From: Paracoccaceae bacterium
GTDB lineage: Bacteria > Pseudomonadota > Alphaproteobacteria > Rhodobacterales > Rhodobacteraceae
Direction: 5' to 3'
NCBI GenBank assembly: GCA_007128995.1
Contig: SKWJ01000258.1
Span: forward strand, 1 to 10,082
Length of the DNA stretch: 10,082 nt
Shown: piece after piece, positions 5,411 to 10,082 of the stretch
Position numbering within the stretch: position 1 is the stretch's first letter
Layout of the letters: each line of letters starts with the position of its first letter
Made by a program: the position numbers and the translations under genes
The notes under the pieces: generated by a model
Database searches by the model: none
What the model saw: only the letters and a program-made list of their open reading frames with translations
Told to the model about the DNA's origin: nothing

Positions 5411-6106
5411 TCAGAGAGAGACCCGCTCCAGAATGTCCTGTCGCGTCACCTCGGCTGCGGGTTTTGACAAGACAACCTCGCCGCGATTGAGCACGCAGAA
5501 CTCATCGGCCAGACCATAGGCGAAGTCAAAGAACTGCTCGACAAGCACGATTGCGATCTCGCCCTCTTCGCGCAAGAGTTCGATCACCTTGCCGATCTGC
5601 TTGATGATATTGGGCTGAATGCCCTCGGTCGGTTCGTCCAGCAGCAGCACCTTGGGCCGTGCAATCAGCGCGCGGGCAATCGCCAGTTGCTGTTGCTGCC
5701 CGCCCGACAGATCCCCCCCGCGCCGGTTCTTCATCTGGTCCAGCACCGGGAACAGTTCATAGATGCGCGGCGGGATCTTGTGCTCAGAGCGCGGCAGGCA
5801 GGCAAAACCTGTTTGCAGGTTTTCGGTCACGGTCAGAAGCGGGAACACTTCGCGCCCCTGCGGCACATAGGCGATGCCTGCACGCGCAGCCTGCGCCGCC
5901 GATGGATGATCCAGAACCTGCCCGTCCAGCGTGATCGTGCCGCCTGAGTAGGGGTGACGACCTGCAATCGCCCGCAACAACGATGTCTTGCCGACCCCAT
6001 TCGTGCCCATCACCGCCGTCACAGCACCGCGCCGCGCTTCCAGTGACACCCCCCACAGGATTTGCGAGGCGCTGTAGTGCAATGTCAGGTTTTCGACTTT
6101 CAGCAT
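5411..6106 (-). CDS. urtE: Urea ABC transporter ATP-binding protein UrtE
   Basis: This 231-residue cytoplasmic ATPase is one of the two that drive urea uptake, of the LivF branch of branched-chain amino acid-type importers. Walker A is GTNGVGKTS (34-42), the Q-loop Gln83 is in YVPQGREVFP, the ABC signature is LSGGQQQQLAIARAL (133-147) and Walker B is LLLDEP (154-159). VEQFFDFAYGLADEF (189-203) has Gln at the usual H-loop histidine position, which is normal for LivF-type proteins. NLQTGF and LPRSEHKIP fit UrtE rather than LivF, and the operon order settles it. It starts three bases after the urtD stop and is the last gene of the operon, followed by a hairpin. Confidence 0.95.
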   Translation of the reverse strand: MLKVENLTLHYSASQILWGVSLEARRGAVTAVMGTNGVGKTSLLRAIAGRHPYSGGTITLDGQVLDHPSAAQAARAGIAYVPQGREVFPLLTVTENLQTGFACLPRSEHKIPPRIYELFPVLDQMKNRRGGDLSGGQQQQLAIARALIARPKVLLLDEPTEGIQPNIIKQIGKVIELLREEGEIAIVLVEQFFDFAYGLADEFCVLNRGEVVLSKPAAEVTRQDILERVSL

Positions 6107-6109
6107 GTC

Positions 6110-6850
6110 TCAGCGCCCCAGATAAACATCGATCACCTGCTGGTTTCGCGTGACGTGATCCAGACTTCCCTCAGCCAGAACCGCGCCTTCATGCAGGACA
6201 GTAACCCGACAGTCGAGGCGGCGGATGAATTCCATGTCATGCTCGATCACCATCACGGCGCGGCTTTGTGCGGCGCGTTTGAGCAGGTCAGTGGTATGTT
6301 CTCGCTCGGCCGGGGTCATTCCGGCCGCGGGCTCATCGACCAGCAGCAGGCGCGGGTCCTGCGCCAGCAGCATTCCGATTTCAAGCCATTGCTTCTGGCC
6401 ATGGCTGAGGATGCCCGCGCTGTCATCCAGCCGCTCGGACAGGCCCACTTCCTCTGCCAGTTCAATGATACGCGCCGCATCCTGCGCTGTCGCTTTCCAC
6501 ATCAGAACAGAGAACGGCCCGCGCCTGTTCTTCAGCGCCATGGCCAGATTGTCGCGCACGCTCTGATCCTCGAACACGGTAGGTTTCTGGAACTTGCGGC
6601 CAATGCCCATCTTGGCAATCTGGCTTTCCGAGTATTTCAGCAGATCGACAGAGCGCTCTCCCCACAGCACACGACCCTCATCGGGCCGCGTCTTGCCGGT
6701 CACGATATCCATGAAGGTGGTCTTGCCCGCACCATTGGGGCCGATCACGGCGCGCAATTCCGGTTCGCCAATGGCAATCGACAGATTGTTGATGGCGCGG
6801 AACCCGTCAAACGTGACCGACACGCCAGATACTTCGAGAAGCGTGCTCAT
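6110..6850 (-). CDS. urtD: Urea ABC transporter ATP-binding protein UrtD
   Basis: This 246-residue ATPase is the partner of UrtE and belongs to the LivG branch. Walker A is GPNGAGKTT (37-45), the Q-loop is Gln88 in GRKFQKPTVFE, the signature is LSHGQKQWLEIGM (148-160, with His in place of the first Gly, a form usual in UrtD), Walker B is LLLVDEP (168-174) and the H-loop His204 is in VIEHDMEFI. The usual LivG-type length is about 250. Its ATG overlaps the urtC stop (ATGA), with AGGAAAAAG before it, so translation is coupled to the channel subunit. Confidence 0.95.
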   Translation of the reverse strand: MSTLLEVSGVSVTFDGFRAINNLSIAIGEPELRAVIGPNGAGKTTFMDIVTGKTRPDEGRVLWGERSVDLLKYSESQIAKMGIGRKFQKPTVFEDQSVRDNLAMALKNRRGPFSVLMWKATAQDAARIIELAEEVGLSERLDDSAGILSHGQKQWLEIGMLLAQDPRLLLVDEPAAGMTPAEREHTTDLLKRAAQSRAVMVIEHDMEFIRRLDCRVTVLHEGAVLAEGSLDHVTRNQQVIDVYLGR

Positions 6851-8055
6851 GGCTTTTTCCTGACCAGATAGTCAAACAACCCACCAATACCCTTTGGAAA
6901 GAACAGTGTGACCGCGACAAACCCAAGACCCAGCAGCACCAGCCACCAGTCGGTCCAGACAATTCGGAACAAGCCCAGATCGACATTTGGGGCGCCGCCG
7001 CCGGTCAGCCAGCTTGACAGAAGTGATACGAAGGCCGCACCGATGACCGCGCCGTAAAGCCGTCCGCGCCCGCCGATGGCAACCCAGACCGCCAGATAGA
7101 TACTGGCAATTGGTGCAATCTCGGCCGGGTTTATGATCCCCGCCTGCGGATAATATAGCGCGCCTGCAATGCCCGAGATAACCGCGGTAATGGTGAACAC
7201 AAAAAGCTTATAGCCTTCGACATTATAGCCAAGGAACCGCACCCGCGCTTCATTGTCGCGGATGGCACGGATAACCGAACCGAATTTCCCCGACACGACC
7301 CAGGCAAACAGCAGATAGCCCGCCCCAAGCGCAAAGGCAGAGGCCCAGAAGAACCACATCGAGATGATGGATTGGGGAACATGCTGGAAGCCGGGAATAT
7401 TCTGAAGCCCCGACAGACCGTTGTTTCCGCGCAATCCGGTATCGTTCTGGAACAGGTAGAGCGACAGGGCCAGCGTCATCGCCTGCGTCAGGATCGACAG
7501 GTAGACACCCGTGACCCGCGAACGGAACGCCAGCCAGCCAAAGACCAGCGCCAACAGCCCCGGCACCAGAACCACCATCGCCAGTTGAAACGGCAAAGAG
7601 CCTGCGAACGTCCAGATCAAGGGCAATTCGGAACTGCCAACAACACCGAAGATCTGCGCAGCCACGGCTTCGGACACTTCCAGTTCGGTGGGGGGAATTG
7701 TGCCCCGGCCCAGACTGTCGCGGATCACGATTTCGGTGCGCGCATACATCAGCCACATGCCAATGGCGTAGCCGCCAAGGCCGAAAAACGCGAAATGGCC
7801 AAGACTGAGGATGCCGCAATAGCCCCAGACCACATCCATCGCGATAGCAATCAGGCACAGACACAGCGTCATGCCGAGGATCTTGACCAGATTGGTGGAA
7901 ATCAGCCCCAGCCCGAAGCCTTCGGACAGGACCGTGACAGCGACAGTGAACACGCCCAGCAAACCCATGAACCACAGGACCGAAGGGTTTTCATGAAGAA
8001 AACTGCGCGGCTTCGCGGCGGGGGCTGCGGTGCTGCGGGGGATATCAAGCGACAT
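6847..8055 (-). CDS. urtC: Urea ABC transporter permease UrtC
   Basis: This 402-residue inner-membrane protein is one half of the urea channel, of the LivM type. After a polar N-terminus (about 1-22) come many hydrophobic segments. LivM-like landmarks are SLGHFAFFGLGGYAIG (84-99), LRGNNGLSGL (208-217), the cytoplasmic ATPase-contact loop SGKFGSVIRAIRDNEARVRFLGYN (255-278, key residues Gly, Arg, Ala, Arg, Asn, Glu), and the C-terminal FFPKGIGGLFDYL (385-397). The segment between the first helices and the middle helices contains a roughly 50-residue polar insert (about 104-145) that probably faces the periplasm. It begins four bases after the urtB stop and overlaps urtD by four bases. Confidence 0.95.
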   Translation of the reverse strand: MSLDIPRSTAAPAAKPRSFLHENPSVLWFMGLLGVFTVAVTVLSEGFGLGLISTNLVKILGMTLCLCLIAIAMDVVWGYCGILSLGHFAFFGLGGYAIGMWLMYARTEIVIRDSLGRGTIPPTELEVSEAVAAQIFGVVGSSELPLIWTFAGSLPFQLAMVVLVPGLLALVFGWLAFRSRVTGVYLSILTQAMTLALSLYLFQNDTGLRGNNGLSGLQNIPGFQHVPQSIISMWFFWASAFALGAGYLLFAWVVSGKFGSVIRAIRDNEARVRFLGYNVEGYKLFVFTITAVISGIAGALYYPQAGIINPAEIAPIASIYLAVWVAIGGRGRLYGAVIGAAFVSLLSSWLTGGGAPNVDLGLFRIVWTDWWLVLLGLGFVAVTLFFPKGIGGLFDYLVRKKP

Positions 8056-8059
8056 GCGG

Positions 8060-10051
8060 TCAGTCTCCGGCAGCGCGACCCTTCAGGGCGACGATGCCCT
8101 TGGGCCGGAACTGTATGAACAGGATGATGAACAGCACCATGAAGGTCTGCGCCGCCAATGTGTTGGCCGGATTGAACCACTCGATCCCCTTTTGCAGGAA
8201 GCCGATCAGCGTGGCGCCCGCCAGCGTGCCGAAAACCGACCCGACACCGCCGACCACCACTGTCATGAAGCTTTGCACAATGTAGTTGGCCCCCATCTCA
8301 GAGGTGACCTGCGCCACCAGCCCGATGGCAACCCCGGCAACACCGGCAATCCCCGAGCCAAGGCCGAATGTCAGCATGTTGATCCGGTCAGGGTTGATCC
8401 CCATACTGGCGGCCATGCCGGGATTCTGCGTGACCGCGCGCACTTCCAGCCCCAGCCGCGTACGGTTCAGGATATATAGCAGCAACAGCAGAAACAGCAG
8501 CGCCATCACGAAAATTGCCACCCGGATCGAGGCGACCGAGACAACATCATTGACCTGTATCGCACCTGCCAGCCAGTCGGGGGCGGTCAGCGGACGGGCC
8601 TGCGTGCCGAAGATATTCTTCGCCAGTTGCTGCAAGGCAATCGAAATGCCGAAGGTGGCCAGCAGCGTTTCCAGCGGGCGCGTATACAGATGCCGGATGA
8701 CCAGACGCTCCATCGCCACACCTGCGGCAAAGGTCACGGCAAAGGCCAGCGGCAGGGCAATGACAAGCGAGGTGGTGTAACTGGGGATCACGGTCTGAAC
8801 AACATAGCCCGTATAGGCCCCCATCATGATGAACTCGCCATGCGCCATATTGATGACGCGCATCACACCAAAGGTGATGGCCAGCCCGATAGCCGCCAGA
8901 AAGAAGATCGACGCAAGCGACAGCGCATCCAGCGAGAGGCTGGCAAACTGCCACAGCGAAATGGCGGTTCGGGTGCTGTCGAGACTGTCGCGCGCAGCCT
9001 CGGTCACTGCCGGATCAGGTTCCAGATAAGCATCGAAAAAGACATACTCCGCGACCGCAGCGCGCATATCGGCTTCGGTGACCAGCGCCGGCACAGTGCC
9101 CGCGTCCTGCAGCGCCCGATAAGCGTCGCGGCGCATCTCATCCGTGGTCAGCAGATGCACCGGCACCCCCCCGACAGTGCCATCAACGACATTTGCGCGC
9201 AGCGCATCGCGGATCGCATTCCGGCCCGGCCTTGGCGGGGCCAGCCCGGCATCTGACAGGATTGCATAAGCAGCCAGAAGATCCGTGTCATCGCCCGGCA
9301 CACGGATACGGGCCAGATTGGTGCCCTCGGGTATGTCGGTGGCAAACTCGGACCGGGTTTGCAGGGTCTGGTTCAGAACGCGGCGCGCCTCGGTGCTGAT
9401 ATCGCCCCGCAACCCCTCGATCGCATCGACGCGGGTGGCCGTATCAGATGCGAAGCGCGCATTCAGCAGGTCCAGCAGCCGGGCCATGCGCACTGCAATG
9501 CGCGCCTCCTGCTCGGCCTCAAGCGCCTGCGCGAGTGCCTCGATCTGCTCTGCATCAGGGCTGCGGCCGATCGCATCCAGTGCCCTGAGCCGCCGGTCCG
9601 GGTCCGGGTGCATCAGTTCGAAACTGACAAGCGCTGCGCCGATTTCCCGGCGCACCCCGGCATTCGGGCGGATCTGGTTGACATCGCGCGTGCTGACCTG
9701 TGCCACATCTGCGCCGCTATCGACATCGATCAGAACAATGCCGCCCTCAGCACTGTCGCGCGTGAAAAAGAACTGCCCGTCTTCGGGCCGCTCGACAAGC
9801 TCGCGGTCTGCCCATGCGCGCAGAAAGGCAGGTGTTCCCGGCGCATCTGCGGCTTGCAGGGCCGACAGCACCTCGGCCACGGTGGCACGCGACGGACTGG
9901 CAACCAGCGGCTGCACGGATTGCAGCACATCCTGCAACGGGGTTTGCTGTGCGCGTCCCCGATCCGGCGCAAGGCCAGCGACTAGAAGACAGAACACCAA
10001 TGTCACAAGGCGGGACAGGCGTGGCATGACATGCGCTTTCATCCGGAACAT
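8060..10051 (-). CDS. urtB: Urea ABC transporter permease UrtB with a long exported N-terminal domain
   Basis: This protein of up to 663 residues is the second channel subunit, of the LivH type. The permease part occupies about residues 370-650: NMAHGEFIMMGAYTG (401-415), the ATPase-contact loop TRLGLEVRAVTQNPGMAASMGI (531-552), VVVGGVGSVFGTLAGA (598-613) and FRPKGIVALKG (648-658). In front lies a signal peptide (RLVTLVFCLLVAGLA, likely cut after GRA at about 34) and some 330 residues of helical, charged sequence with HEAT-like features (for example DRRLRALDAIGRS at 152-164), expected in the periplasm. A soluble N-terminal part is known in proteobacterial UrtB, but this one is at the long end. 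The start is uncertain: ATG codons at 10051, 10042 and 10027 are all possible, none has a good ribosome binding site, and the frame is open to the window edge; 10027 gives the most compact signal peptide. urtA is expected just beyond the right edge. Confidence 0.93.
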   Translation of the reverse strand: MFRMKAHVMPRLSRLVTLVFCLLVAGLAPDRGRAQQTPLQDVLQSVQPLVASPSRATVAEVLSALQAADAPGTPAFLRAWADRELVERPEDGQFFFTRDSAEGGIVLIDVDSGADVAQVSTRDVNQIRPNAGVRREIGAALVSFELMHPDPDRRLRALDAIGRSPDAEQIEALAQALEAEQEARIAVRMARLLDLLNARFASDTATRVDAIEGLRGDISTEARRVLNQTLQTRSEFATDIPEGTNLARIRVPGDDTDLLAAYAILSDAGLAPPRPGRNAIRDALRANVVDGTVGGVPVHLLTTDEMRRDAYRALQDAGTVPALVTEADMRAAVAEYVFFDAYLEPDPAVTEAARDSLDSTRTAISLWQFASLSLDALSLASIFFLAAIGLAITFGVMRVINMAHGEFIMMGAYTGYVVQTVIPSYTTSLVIALPLAFAVTFAAGVAMERLVIRHLYTRPLETLLATFGISIALQQLAKNIFGTQARPLTAPDWLAGAIQVNDVVSVASIRVAIFVMALLFLLLLLYILNRTRLGLEVRAVTQNPGMAASMGINPDRINMLTFGLGSGIAGVAGVAIGLVAQVTSEMGANYIVQSFMTVVVGGVGSVFGTLAGATLIGFLQKGIEWFNPANTLAAQTFMVLFIILFIQFRPKGIVALKGRAAGD

Positions 10052-10062
10052 TTCTGGCAGAT

Positions 10063-10082
10063 GCAGGGCCAGCTGGCCCTGC
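10063..10082. repeat. Perfect 20-bp palindrome upstream of urtB
   Basis: The last 20 bases are a perfect palindrome: GCAGGGCCAG followed by CTGGCCCTGC, with no spacer. It lies 12 bases before the first possible urtB start, probably in the urtA-urtB gap. It may be longer than shown, because the window ends at its boundary. An intercistronic hairpin or transcript-stabilising structure is the simplest reading. Confidence 0.6.

Noticed and set aside
5411..6850. Non-canonical ABC motifs: LSHGQ in UrtD, and Gln at the H-loop position in UrtE
   Set aside because: Both are normal for UrtD and LivF/UrtE families and do not suggest inactive ATPases.
6062..6871. 269-codon plus-strand frame opposite urtD
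   Set aside because: Antisense to a clear ATPase gene with all motifs intact; no independent ribosome binding site or motif.
7372..8118. 248-codon plus-strand frame opposite urtC
   Set aside because: Gln-, Arg- and His-rich antisense frame over a conserved permease gene.

Overview
The window looks like ordinary chromosome from a GC-rich alphaproteobacterium, most likely a member of the Rhodobacteraceae (Rhodobacterales). This is inferred from codon choice, compact operons with ATGA overlaps, and protein family types. No mobile element, CRISPR array, rRNA or tRNA was seen.

Layout. (1) Positions 1-1556, plus strand: the 3' part of a succinate-semialdehyde dehydrogenase-type aldehyde dehydrogenase gene, then a short 2-oxoacid dehydrogenase E2 acyltransferase that has no lipoyl domain. 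They are the end of a catabolic operon whose start lies upstream. (2) Positions 1557-2366: about 800 bases without a recognisable conserved gene. It holds a convincing 29-codon single-pass membrane microprotein gene on the minus strand, a weaker candidate for a 107-residue exported protein upstream of it, and an AT-rich promoter/operator block facing right. (3) Positions 2367-5341, plus strand: a GbsR/MarR-family regulator, cydA and cydB, tightly packed. The oxidase is the short-Q-loop, cyanide-insensitive (CIO) type of cytochrome bd quinol oxidase. (4) Positions 5411-10051, minus strand: urtB, urtC, urtD and urtE of a urea ABC importer, in transcription order from the right edge. The binding-protein gene urtA is expected just beyond the window. 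A 10-bp-stem hairpin separates the convergent cyd and urt operons.

How the parts work. UrtB and UrtC form the membrane channel and UrtD and UrtE the two ATPases; with UrtA they would scavenge urea as a nitrogen source. The GbsR-like protein probably controls itself and the oxidase through two near-identical palindromes, 18 bp apart, lying between a -10-like element and its own ribosome binding site. CydAB would then move electrons from quinol to oxygen when the regulator releases the DNA.

No clearly new system is visible. The items most worth checking are the operator pair, the 29-residue membrane protein, the lipoyl-less E2, the long exported N-terminal part of UrtB, and a perfect 20-bp palindrome at the right edge.
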